This document shows positions 34,749 through 45,153 of a DNA stretch of 64,000 nucleotides, in pieces (the stretch's first letter is position 1; each line of letters opens with the position of its first letter). Source of the stretch: Pleodorina starrii (lineage: Eukaryota; Chlorophyta; Chlorophyceae; Chlamydomonadales; Volvocaceae). The stretch covers positions 4,340,001-4,404,000 of the forward strand of contig BRXU01000007.1 of NCBI GenBank assembly GCA_030267565.1, written 5' to 3'. The notes beneath the pieces were generated by a model, which ran no database searches, had not been told where the DNA came from, and saw only the letters and a list, made by a program, of their open reading frames with translations. The translations under genes were made by a program, and so were the position numbers.

Positions 34749-37700
34749 TTACGCCACCGATGCGAGCCGGGTAAACTCGCCCAGCCAGCGGTAGAGGCTG
34801 AACGTGGCTACGCTCTCCTGTTTCACCTCACCCTCCACCAGGTCGCCCACCAGCCGCTTCACAGCCTTGAATACTCGGCGAGGAACCTACGGTGGTGAAG
34901 TTGGCGGACGGGACGGCAAGGAACGAAGGAAGGCATCGAAGGGCCACTCACGCCCTCTCTCGCCGCTTAGCGCCAGCAATCGGGTACCGAAGGGTCCGGC
35001 CTGGCAGCCGGCACGCTGGAGGGCAACCCGCCAACCACCCGGCTCAGCCCGGTATCCGCGGCATGGCTTGTGCTTTCTACGAAACACCAATGTCCATGTC
35101 CACACCCACGGGGCGCCCCCCTCTTTTCCTCCTTTCCACGCACCTGTCCCGGACGCAGCGTCACGAGCCGCTTGATGAGGCGCTGGTTGCACAGCGTCCG
35201 CATGCGAGCCCAGTTGCGGCAGTCCTCCTCATCGTTGCCGCACAGCATCAGCACGCACTGCAGCACGCCGAACGTCAGCGGCGGCGGCACGCGGTACGAG
35301 CGCAGCTCGTTGAGCGCGTGGCAGCTGTCGCCGCCAAACGTCTTCATGAGCGCGGCGTTGGCCGACTGCAGCTTGGCCTCCAACACGCTCTGCCGAGGGA
35401 GGAAGAGAGAGAAAGACAGGCGAGGGCCAAAATAGGGCGGAATGCAGTTTGCAGTAAGGGCGCCAGGGGACGAATCAGGGAGAGGAGGACGCAGTGCGGC
35501 TGTCAGCTGTTAACATTGACGAGTGATTAACGTGTCCTAAAAGCAAGACGCCCTGGAAGCCGGACTAGCTCTTGCACCCTACCCAGCACAAAATTGCAGC
35601 ACGCTGAAAGCATCCCCTTGCCAATGTGTTTTGACTCCTCATGTACAGATACGTGCTACGCGTGCGAAGTTTCCCACTTCGAGCCCACCAATGCGCGCAT
35701 GTGCGTAACGTGCAACCCCGCTTCTCCACGAGGGCCCCACCGTGTCATACCGTGCCGCACTGTACCGCACCTGCATCGCTCGCGCCGCTGACACGATGCG
35801 CACGCTGGCGGCCCAGCGTGCCAGGGCCATGCTGGCCCGCAGGGATGGGTCCGCGGGCGGCTCGTCCCCGGCCGTGGACACGGCGTCCAGGGAGGAGGCG
35901 GACAGTTCGTTCAGCGGCGTAAAAGCCCTGCGCGGGTATGGTGCCGTATGAGGGCAAGGTACTGAGCTTCCAGCAGACAAAGACCTTTCGGCGGATCCCA
36001 CCCTTGTCCCGGCCGACTATACGAGCAACAAACCCGCCATGTCGACCAACAGACCGACCTGCATAAGTATGCAGCTCAAGAAGCCAACCGGTCCGACATC
36101 GCGCAGCTGGCCGACTCATAACCGCTGGGCAACCGCCAACGGTCCTCGCAACCCACCCAAGGGCTCTTCCCTGCACCAGCTGCCAGGCCGCCGCCCCCTG
36201 GCCAGGTCCCAAGCCCCCGTCCCCTTCCCTCCCATATGCGCGCGCCTCTCCCCTTCTGCTCCTCCCCTTACTAACTTGCACAGCGCCTGCCACTCGGCCC
36301 ACGCCTGCTGCGGGTCCAGCGACACCAGCCGGTCCAAAAGCTCCCGGTTAATGTGCGCGCGCGCGTGTTGCCAGTCATCCGCGCCCACCTCGCCCACCGC
36401 CGCCAACACTGATTTAATGACCGCCAGCGTGACCTGCGGAATTCAGGTGGTGGTTTCGGAGGATTCGGAGCGGGGCGGAGACACTGGACTTGTTGTGTGT
36501 GCTTCGGCGGGTTCGGGGGTATGTGCACACATGCGAACCCCATGTGGAGACACACAGGCCGGAAATTGCCAAACCGGGGCAAGGCCAACCCTAGCGCAAG
36601 GCGCGAGGGCTCGCGACCAGCTTTGCGTGTGCGGCCGCGGCGACGGCGGTGGTGGGCTGGGCCCGAGGGTGTTTGTGCATCAGCATCTCAGGCAGATGCC
36701 AATGTTCCAGCGGGCGTGGTACCGTCTAACGCACGCAAACGATCACGGCCGGCGGCCCTTGCTGCGGCGCCAGGCACACGCGCGCCCTTCCTCCCCATGC
36801 GCCCCCGTACGCGGCCCGTCCCGTCGGGCAGTGCAAAGCTCACGTCGTCTGGCGAGTCAAGGTTGCAGAGCGCCTCCAGCTCCTCGTCGGTCAGGCGCCG
36901 CAGCATGGCGAGCGCATCCGAGAACAGGCGCAGGCCGCCACTGACGCCGCCCTCGCCGGACACGAACTGCTGCGGGTCAACGGGCGCCGGCGGCGGCTCC
37001 GGAACCACGTCGTCACCTTCCATTGCCAACGCCAGCATAGCCTCCGCGTACGCATCGGCGTCCCGCCGTGCACGGGCGCCGATGGCGGCGGCGAGGCCGC
37101 GCACAAAGGCCATGTCGGCGACGGCCGAGGCCGAGGCTGCGGACGCCGCGGCGGCGTCGCCGGCGGGGCTGCCGGCAGCGGCGCCGGCGGCCGCCGCGGC
37201 GGCCTCCGCCTCGGCTTCCGCGGCGCACATTGTGTCGGCACACAGCATGCCCATGACCTCGCCGCTGTTGCCCACGATAGGCGCTGCGAAGTAGGCCCCG
37301 CCGCTCGGTTTCTCCAGCGTCCGGAAGAACCACACGCCGGGCTGCGCGGCGGCGGCCGTCAAGGCATGGGCGGGAGCGTGCAAGATAGACGTTGAAAGGC
37401 ATCACAGCAAGCTCGCGCGCATTGCATTACAAGGTATGAGCCGCGGCGCGCTTGGCTGGCGCACAGTTTGCGGGAGACGCCGGGTCAACCCCGTGCCACC
37501 CGGATTCCACGTCGCACTGAATGAGTGAGCGTTTCAGACTGGCGGCGCGACTTTAGGCTGAAAATCGACGAACGGCGCGTGCTGCCCACGCAGTTTGTTG
37601 CCTTGCGGACAGCCTAATGGCATCTCGCACCCCACCCCGCCGCACGGCACCCCATCCCGCCGCCCCGCCTCGCCGCCATCGCACCCCACCCCACCCCGCC

Positions 37701-40700
37701 GCACCGCCTCGCCGCCATCGCACCCCACCGCCACCGCACCGCACCTGCTGCGCCACGTCCGGCACGTGCAGCTCCACACCGCGCTCCACTAGCCGCCACG
37801 ACACGCCCGAGCCGTACGCCAGCTTCTGGCCCAGCATGAACTCCTGCCCGTTCGAGGCCTTGATGTACTTGAACACCAGCGTCTCCTTGATCTCCGACAG
37901 CGCCGACGCCAGCACCGCCGATGGCGGCCGGGAGCTGCTGCTCGGCTTGACGCCCGCCGCCGCCGCCGCGCCGCCCACCACCGCCGCCAGCGGACTCGTC
38001 ATGAAGCCGGGCGTCACGCCGCGCATGGTCGCCAGCGCGCGCGGCAGCGCGCCGGCGGCAGCGGCGGCGCCGCCGTCACCGTCGCCATCTGGGTCAGCCT
38101 CCGCCGTCTCGGCGGCGGCAGCCTCCGCAATGAGCGACGCTGACGGGTCGTCCTTGTCCACATCTGCGGCGGTGCGGAGCTCCGCGACGTACGCCGCCGT
38201 GCCCTTGGGCAGCGCCCCCGACAGCGCCGTCAGCGCCACGTTTATGGCGTCCTCCTTGGTCTTCGCGTTGAGCGCCTCCACGATCGCGGCCTGAGCCGCC
38301 GCCAGGCGCCGCCGCAGCGCTGCCTGCTGCTCATGCAGCGCCGCGATCTGCGCGTCGCGCGCGGCGAGCGCCTCCGCGCGCCTGCGCGCCTCCAGCTCGA
38401 TCTGCTGCTGGCCGTGCTCGATCTGGCGCTGCAGCGTGGCGGCAGCCTCAAGCGCCTTGCGCATCTGCGCCTCCGCCTGCTGGGCCTGTCGGAGCGTTGC
38501 AGTGGAGGCCGGGGAGTGCACGAGCGACTTGGAGCTGAAAAAGGTGCGGCGCGGAGTGCGCGCACGCTTTCGATTCGTCTTTCCCACATGCATGCGCGGA
38601 AGCCTGTCAGCCTGCCAACCTGTTCTAATCTCCGTTACACTACCGAGTGATCCTTGGAACGCACGGAGAGCGGGCCCGCATGAGCAACTCTTTTGCGTAA
38701 CCACCGGAACCCAACCCGGTCGCCATGTATCGCCCCGCTTTCCCGCTTGTCTTGAGCGCGTGCCTTCTAAACCCCGCCCAGTTGCAGGCACACCTGCTGG
38801 CGTAGCTGATTTTTCTCCTCGCGCTCCGCCCGCAACTGAAGGGTCAGGTCCTCTGCCTGCGTGGATGCGGTAGGGGCCACGCGCGGGTTTTATTCTGTGA
38901 GTTCAATGCGGCAGTGGTACTGGTCGCAGCAATCAGCCCACTAGATATTAAATTAAGAGGGGTGAAAAGGATGAGACCACAGCGGTGCAGCGGTGCAGCA
39001 GAAAGACCCGCCTAAACAAAAATGGGTTTGTCGGCGTAACGGATGACAGCTCTCCATGCCGTGAGAGCAGCCGCCACTTCGCGATCTCCGGCCGGCAAAT
39101 GCTTATGCGGGTGCCCCGGGGTGGAGTGGGCAGCTCGCTCCCCATCTCCACCAACCCAGGGCGAGGTACGACAGGCCAGATTTCTCACCAGCGTCATTCG
39201 CAGCTCCTCCTTCTGCGCCTCCAGCTTCTGCTCGTACTCCGCGCGCGCCTTCTCTAGGTTCTCTTCGAGCTGCTGGTTGTACCACGCCTTGAGCGCGTTC
39301 TTCTCCGAGGCCAGGGCCGCCTCAGCCTGGGAGGTTGGGATGGAGAGGAGCCGCCAGGAAAGGGCACAAGATCTGTCCCCACGCAGTCCATAAGGCAAGA
39401 GATCCGCGTCGTAGCTGCGAACGGGTCGAACTTCTGTGTACTAATAAACGATAGGCGATACGTGGCGCGCCTCATTCGCTGCCCAAGAGACGCATCCCCG
39501 TCCTAAACAAATGCAAAGGCAAGACCGGCGCAGCGAGTGGCTATCAGCATTCCTGGCTGCCCCTGTCTGAAGGGTTACCCGGCGCGGGTCCCTTCCCCTG
39601 CCAAAGCCAGCAGCCACACCCGCCGCCACGGTGCGCAAGGCCCCTCCCCCACTTGGTACCATCCTAATCAACCCCGCACTCGACATTCAGCACTCACGTC
39701 CTTTTTCGCCTGCTCCTTTAGAAGCGCCGCGCCCAGCGTGTAGTGGTTGAGGAAGTGCAGCAGCACGCCACGCAGCAGGTCCACCAGCGGCATGGCGTCC
39801 TTCCAGGTGCGCGCACGGAAGGTCGCCACGCTGCGGCAGAACGCCTGCGACCCCACGGGGGCGAAGCCGGCGGCGAGGCAGGCAGGCGGGGTGTCGGTGG
39901 GGGCGTTGGGGGACGAGGAGGCACCGCGAAGTACTGCGTGGCGTACTGAGTGACATGGGAGGCGCGGAGCACGCGGGTCGGTGAGAGGGGGCAGCGCGGC
40001 CGTTGGAAGACCACGGGACCGGGCACCTGCTCATCGCAGCTCGCCCTCGCGGCCCCCCGGAGGGGCATGTGCTCGGGCTCTGTAGTAGAGCGGGCTGTGT
40101 GGCTGGCTTAGGCTGGTGGAGCAGACTGCTGCACGCGACATGGAAGGGCTCGTCGCCATGCCCGCGCTCCGGGCAGCACCAGCTTTGGATCAAGGAGCCG
40201 CCAACCGGTAAGCCCTCGTCAGCGAAAGCGTAGATGCAGAGGGCACAGCGGCGCCCCGCTGCGGCATAGCAGTGCTTATAGGTGGCCCGGCGCGCACGCA
40301 CCAGAATCTCCGCCATGATTTTCTCGTTGCCGGGTTTGAGCAGCGCTGAGTTGTCGCGCGTGAGATCGATGGAACCGGCCGGTGGTAGAGGCAGTTTGGG
40401 GATGCGCGTGGCGAGAACCATGTCCTTTGGCACGTGCAGCTGGGTGAAGCTCAGCTGAAAGTAGGCGTTGGGCGCCCACTCAGGCGGCGGCGTGGCGGTA
40501 TCCTCCTGCGCAGCGGGGAAAAGGGAATTGGTTGGTAACAAGGCATGTGTGTGTTCGTTACATGGCTCGCCGATCGGGATGTGTTGAGAGGCGCGCAAGA
40601 AACCCCGCCTAGTCAGCCACGGTCCCCGGTTTCCACGGCCCCCCCACACAAAAACCGATCTTCACTGCGCTGCACTCAGCCATGGTGGACAGGACGATTG

Positions 40701-41248
40701 CAGCGAAGGGACATGCGGGCCTCATGAACGGGCATCGAAACCCGCTGGCTCGAGGTCGTTACCAGTTTCGCTCGCCTGCTCTACTTCGGCAAGGTTACTT
40801 GCACGCACCTGATACGGCTGGATCCTCACGTCAAAAAATTGATAGTAGGGCTCAACCGGCTGGCCCTCCCGCACATCGAAGTCCTGCGTTTCGTAAGGAC
40901 GCCGATGCCCATGAACACGCGGCGGAACAACACCCAGGACATCCAAGCCAACCCACCTTTGGGAAGAAGTATCGAAGCCATGGCATGGGATTCTCATCCG
41001 CATGCCTAGGATCGTCTATCAGCGGCTCGTCCTAAACGCAAGAGGTAACGGCAGTGACTCCGCATCAGCGCGTACTTCGCGCAGGGCGCAAGCCCCCACG
41101 GTACGTGTGGGCTTGAACCATCAAGTACCTTTGGTGCACGACCTGCAGGCGCCGTTGCAGGCCGGAACGTGCCATAGGGGCCGCTCGATTTGCCCGCAGC
41201 TGGCTTGGGCGTGGCCTTTGCAGAGTCTTTTGGAGGTGCGGACGCCAT
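34749..41248 (-). CDS. Coiled-coil + GAF + dynein-stalk-like protein (probable flagellar or microtubule-associated protein)
   Basis: Thirteen exons: 41248-41129, 41031-40957, 40883-40809, 40505-40206, 39844-39698, 39326-39189, 38856-38794, 38485-37745, 37341-36844, 36433-36276, 35927-35771, 35389-35144, 34886-34749; 2,856 nt, 951 residues, all junctions in frame. Residues about 240-390 form a long coiled coil (EENLEKARAEYEQKLEAQKE). Residues about 480-610 resemble a GAF domain split by an intron (VELHVPDVAQQ joined to PGVWFFRTLEKP, then YFAAPIVGNSGEVMGML), with a large Ala-rich insertion after it. Two C-terminal modules, about 703-822 and 845-951, share the pattern L-x(3-6)-P-x-V-L...G...W-x-x-A/M-R...R-L-V-x-L...S...W (second: ELRSYRVPPPLTFGVLQ, NWARMRTLC, RLIKRLVTLRP, LYRWLGEFTRLA), as in the sequence flanking the dynein stalk. 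GAF could bind a cyclic nucleotide; ligand residues cannot be judged. Function is inference. Confidence 0.75.
37620..37744. repeat. C-rich minisatellite in an intron of the GAF gene
   Basis: Repeated GCCTCGCCGCCATCGCACCCC blocks (at about 37665, 37708) with shorter CACCCCGCCGC units. It starts directly at the donor of the exon ending at 37745 and lies wholly within the intron. Confidence 0.6.
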
Positions 41249-41690
41249 AATAGAAAATACCTATTACAAGATCGGCAATTTGCAACTGCAAATCGGCCGC
41301 GTCGCAGTAAACTTAGCGCATTTCCGTCCCATACATAGCAGCGCTTGTCGCACTACGTGGTTTGCTAGGCAACGCAAAGTGTGTTATAGATACACCAAAC
41401 AGATGTGTGCGAAAGCAGTCTAAACCGCCATCCGCGCAGTAACACCTTCCGTATTAATCCGAGGCCTCTTCGAGCCATACAATTTACAGGTTCATACAAC
41501 TGTTTTAGCTTCCGAGCATCCCAAATGCTTATCCATTATCGTTGAATAATCGGGTCGAAAGCTTAATCGACCACGGCGGGCGAGTGTGACGATGGTTTAC
41601 AACGAAACGCAACGACCTTTTGGGCGCCCGGTCTGCCCGAGACTCAACTTGGGGACCATCGACACGTACACGCCGGCACATATCAAACGT
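41249..41690. other. Intergenic region between two minus-strand genes
   Basis: Promoter side of the GAF/dynein-stalk-like gene and 3' flank of the orphan gene. It contains a TGTAA signal (minus strand, 41597-41601) 90 bp past the orphan's stop, which supports that gene being real. Confidence 0.5.
41597..41601 (-). terminator. TGTAA-type poly(A) signal for the orphan gene
   Basis: TGTAA on the minus strand 90 bp after the stop codon at 41691, a typical volvocine distance. Confidence 0.5.
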
Positions 41691-42381
41691 CTAGCAATTA
41701 ACGCATATGGGTTTTGTCTTGCGCTCCCTGCATCTTGATGCAAGTCCTTGGGGCGCACCAACCGCTCCTGACGTCTCAACCCTGACGCCCTCCACAAAAA
41801 TGCTCGCCTGCAAATTGAACTGCCTCATATCCACGCTCCGGGGGTCTTCCAGTTCCCCTACAAACAGGATTCCGTACCTGTACACGCAGCCGCGTTGGGC
41901 CAGGGCCTCCTGCGTCGCTAACACTAGATACCCACCCATACACCCCCTCACCCTCTACACCAGCAGGAGGAGGCAGTGGACTCATGGCCCAGGAAGGGTC
42001 AAAGCTTCTTTACCAGACAACCGGAGGCGCCACACTTTCGGAGGCGCCAGGTGCGGACCACACGTAACTAAGGCATGCCGCATAAGCCCGCAAACCAAGC
42101 ACCCCGCCCTCATCGGACGTCGGGATACTGGCGAGCCTGGCGTCTCTTAATGGGTAGGGTTCAATTCACTAAGCGGACAGTTTCGCACCCGGGCGCTTGC
42201 CCCCCCAAGGTCAAAAGCCTCAGCTACGGCCTCGGGGCGAGGTGCACGCGGCATGGCACTACAACGGCCCTGCAGCTGCGATAGCACGACAGCGTCACCA
42301 TCATCTTGCTTGCGTCTACACAGCCATCTTGACCCAGCGGCCATCAATCTCGTCAGCAATGCTCCATTCCCTAAGCTTCAT
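41691..42381 (-). CDS. Small four-exon orphan protein (148 residues)
   Basis: Model: 42381-42322, 42269-42170, 42067-42014, 41923-41691, 447 nt. The peptides look coding: MKLREWSIADEIDGRWVKMA (exon 1), AVAEAFDLGGASARVRNCPL (exon 2), CGPHLAPPKVWRLRLS (exon 3), RGCVYRYGILFVGELEDPRS then MRQFNLQASIFVEGVRVETS (exon 4). Junction phases agree and a TGTAA signal follows. Donors GTGTAG and GTGAAT are weak, and the frame upstream of the ATG stays open for about 15 codons (DPSVFVRGPDRG), so a further 5' exon is possible. It starts 355 bp after the stop of the mitochondrial carrier, on the same strand. No family, signal peptide or membrane segment is recognised. Confidence 0.5.
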
Positions 42382-42735
42382 TCCACGGTCCGGGCCACGG
42401 ACAAACACTGACGGATCGCTCTGCTCGGCTTAACCCCGCTGAAGCACTTCCGCTCTGTGCAGCGCCCCCCAAATCACGGCGCTGTCTGCCAAACACAAGA
42501 CAACGGCGCATCTACAGCAAACTGCCCCGGCCTGGCGGCGCATCGGGAACCTTTCGCTACGGTCGGTACATGATTTGCACGCGACACACACATGCGCCCT
42601 GTCGAGCTGTCGTGGCCTACGTGGAAAGATTTCCCGGCCTACGCTCCGGCAACAGCCCGCTTGCATGGCCCCCTTACGACTGTTCGGCGAACGCTTTTTT
42701 ACGGTCCCATACATTTCTCCTCGCGCCACCACCGC
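42382..42735 (-). other. Gap between the mitochondrial carrier and the orphan gene
   Basis: Holds the 3' UTR of the carrier and any promoter of the orphan gene. A 100-codon minus frame (42430-42732) begins within ten bases of the carrier stop and is unlikely to be a gene. Confidence 0.4.
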
Positions 42736-44528
42736 TTACGCCGCTGCCGCTCGCTCTGCGGCCATGGCGGCCGCAGCCACCGTCGCAGTTCGCTCGCTGC
42801 TGCCGCCAGCTGGCCACTCCTCCGGCAATGTGTGGGGCTCCATGAAGCGCTTGAAGGCGGCAATGGACCACCAGCAGACCATCGCCGAAGGCACCTGCTG
42901 CAGCAGCCGCGGTGTCACGCCCACGTAGAGGCCCGCAAGGCCCTTGCGCGCCATGATGCGCCGACCAGACTTGACGAAAAGCGACGCGCTGCCCAGCAGC
43001 CCCCGCCCCGACAGATCGGCGCCGTGCGTTTGTAAGTACTGCAAAGGGAAGGGACACGCCGCGGAAGGGACACGCCGGTGGTCCAGGCTATACAAAGCTG
43101 TGGGAAAGGGAGGACTGCCTACTGAGCAGGCTGACCGGCTGGTTGGACTAATCGACACGACTAACCAAAGCGCAGAGAAGTGCCGAGACAATTTGCGCAG
43201 AGTTGTCCGGGCCCAAACGACTTCAAACGGCTTCAGAGGCCGAAACAGCGCCGTCGTTGGGGCTGGAGCCGAACGCACCGTTTTCACCGTGTCGAACGGC
43301 ATGGACAGCAGCACCGCCGACACGCCCGACGCGGCGCCTGTCAGCAGGTCCCAGCCCTGTTCTGAGATGCCAGATGCCCAGCCGTGGCGGCAGGGCCCAG
43401 GCCGCGACACGGACTCCTGGAACTCGCGCATCATGCCGTACGTCGCCAGCTCCGCAATGTCGTGGGGCCACGCCTCGAAGCAGTGCGGCAGGAAGCCCCA
43501 GTACAGGCCGCCGACACCCTCCTTGCGCACCGTGGCCACCATCTCCCGCATGAAGTTGGGCTGCACCAGCCCCGCCTGCGCGTTGTGGCGAAACAGCTCC
43601 ACCGGTGACTCCACCAACGCCGTCGCCACAGCGGCCACCGCGGCCGCGGCGAAGGTGGCCAGCGCTCGGCCGGCGCGGCCCTCATCGTTGTGGGTGGCGT
43701 CCGTTTTGTCAGCTGTGGATGCGCCGGCGTCGGTGGCGCTGCAGGTGCTTGTGTAGGTGCTACATGCTGCGGTGCCCTGTCCGGGGCTAGAGGCTGACGC
43801 GCCTTCCATGTGGCCTTGGGCGCCATGACTCACGCCGAGAGTCATGGCGCCGTGTGCGGATGTGCCGGCGGCGGCGGTGCTGTCGCTGCTGCGGGGGGAG
43901 GCAGTGAGCCTCAAAAAGGCTTTGCGGGAGCCTTCGTAGCTTGCGAAGTGGACGGCGCCCACGAGCACGGCGCACGCTGCCGCACCCAGGGCCCCAGCAT
44001 AGAGCTTCTTCAGCAGCTGCAAGTTGAAGCCGCGGCGCAGCAGGCGCTGCAGAACGACGGCGGCCGTCTCGCCGGAGGACTGGCAACGAACCTGCTCGCG
44101 GGGGGCCGAAAATTGAACGCGTGGGGTAGTGGAGGTGCGCGAGATGACATTAACCTTCGAAAGCGCAAACACGGACATAGGCTACCACGACAGCGTACTT
44201 ATGGATGTCGTCAATCCCTAAGAGCGACCAACCAACCGCTCCGGTTCCCAGTGCGGAAAGCCACAAACGCGACGCGGCCTACCTTGACAGTATCCAAGGG
44301 GTAAAGCACCAAGATCTGCGCAACCTCTCCCAATGCTCCAGCGATAGCATCAACAAGTGGTGCCGGGAGTTTCACAGACCGTTTGGGAGCTGTTGCTTCC
44401 TCGTGACGTCGTGACTCAGTGGCCCCTTTCCAGGCGCAGATTGCCACACCCGTGCCCACAGCAGCTGCAGTGCCTACTACACGATGATGTGTTGTAAGTC
44501 CAAGCCTGCTGAGGCCAAGTGGCTTCAT
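42736..44528 (-). CDS. Mitochondrial carrier family (SLC25-type) protein
   Basis: Exons 44528-44283, 44091-43279 and 43038-42736 give 453 residues. Three carrier repeats show the family signature at the end of each odd helix: YPLDTVKVRCQ (split by intron 1), ESPVELFRHNAQ and MPFDTVKTYLQ (split by intron 2). Each is followed by the matching even-helix motif, including GVGGLYWGFLPHCFEAWP and GLAGLYVGVTPRLLQQVP. Members exchange metabolites or cofactors across the inner mitochondrial membrane, and a few act in plastids; the substrate cannot be assigned. The protein is about 150 residues longer than a standard carrier: a Ser/Ala/Thr-rich linker of about 80 residues sits in the first matrix loop between repeats 1 and 2, and an Ala-rich tail ends the protein. 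Its 5' end faces the ZCCHC8-type gene. Confidence 0.88.
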
Positions 44529-45153
44529 AATGACTGGGCAAAGGGCGTGTGAAGGCGGCCTCCAGCCACCGGCTCCCGCCTGGAATAATCACTTCAGCTA
44601 CAGTTTGTAGATCATGCCTCAAGGCCAGGGGCGGGGGGCGCAAGGACGGAGGCAAATAATACGTGGAACCATTCCCGTTACAAATCAATGCTTATCATAG
44701 CGTAAAAGCTACAGTGCATTTGAACGCTGTCAGGTTTAATGTGTAGCTTTGCTGGTTATGAATGTGGTCAAGGACTATGAGCCCTTGAAATTATGACCGC
44801 GGGTACGACGCCCCAAAATCCCTTGAAAAGCAGGAGTCCCAAATACATTTTATAGATGTTATACACGTCTAATACCGGAACCCCCGGCAGCGCCCGCCTC
44901 TGTTTGCGTCTAGCTTGTACGTGTTAGGGCCCACGTTAGGGCGTCGGTCGTCCAGCACCGCCCTCCTGCTCCAAGGCGCGAGGCACACGAAGAGATTCCC
45001 AGCAGCAAATGCCTCCTTGCTACCCGGACTTAATATATCCGTCTCGTCGCGGGCGGGCGAACGACCCACTTTCGTCTTCAGTGGGGCCTTGCAGTCGAGC
45101 CTTATGACGTATATTAGCTGAAAGCGGCAGCGCCTCACCAAGACGACGGTCCG
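44529..45153. promoter_or_regulatory. Divergent intergenic region between the carrier and ZCCHC8 genes
   Basis: 625 bp between two start codons on opposite strands, so it must hold both promoters and 5' UTRs. AT content rises in the middle (44700-44870). I see no defined motif. Confidence 0.5.
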
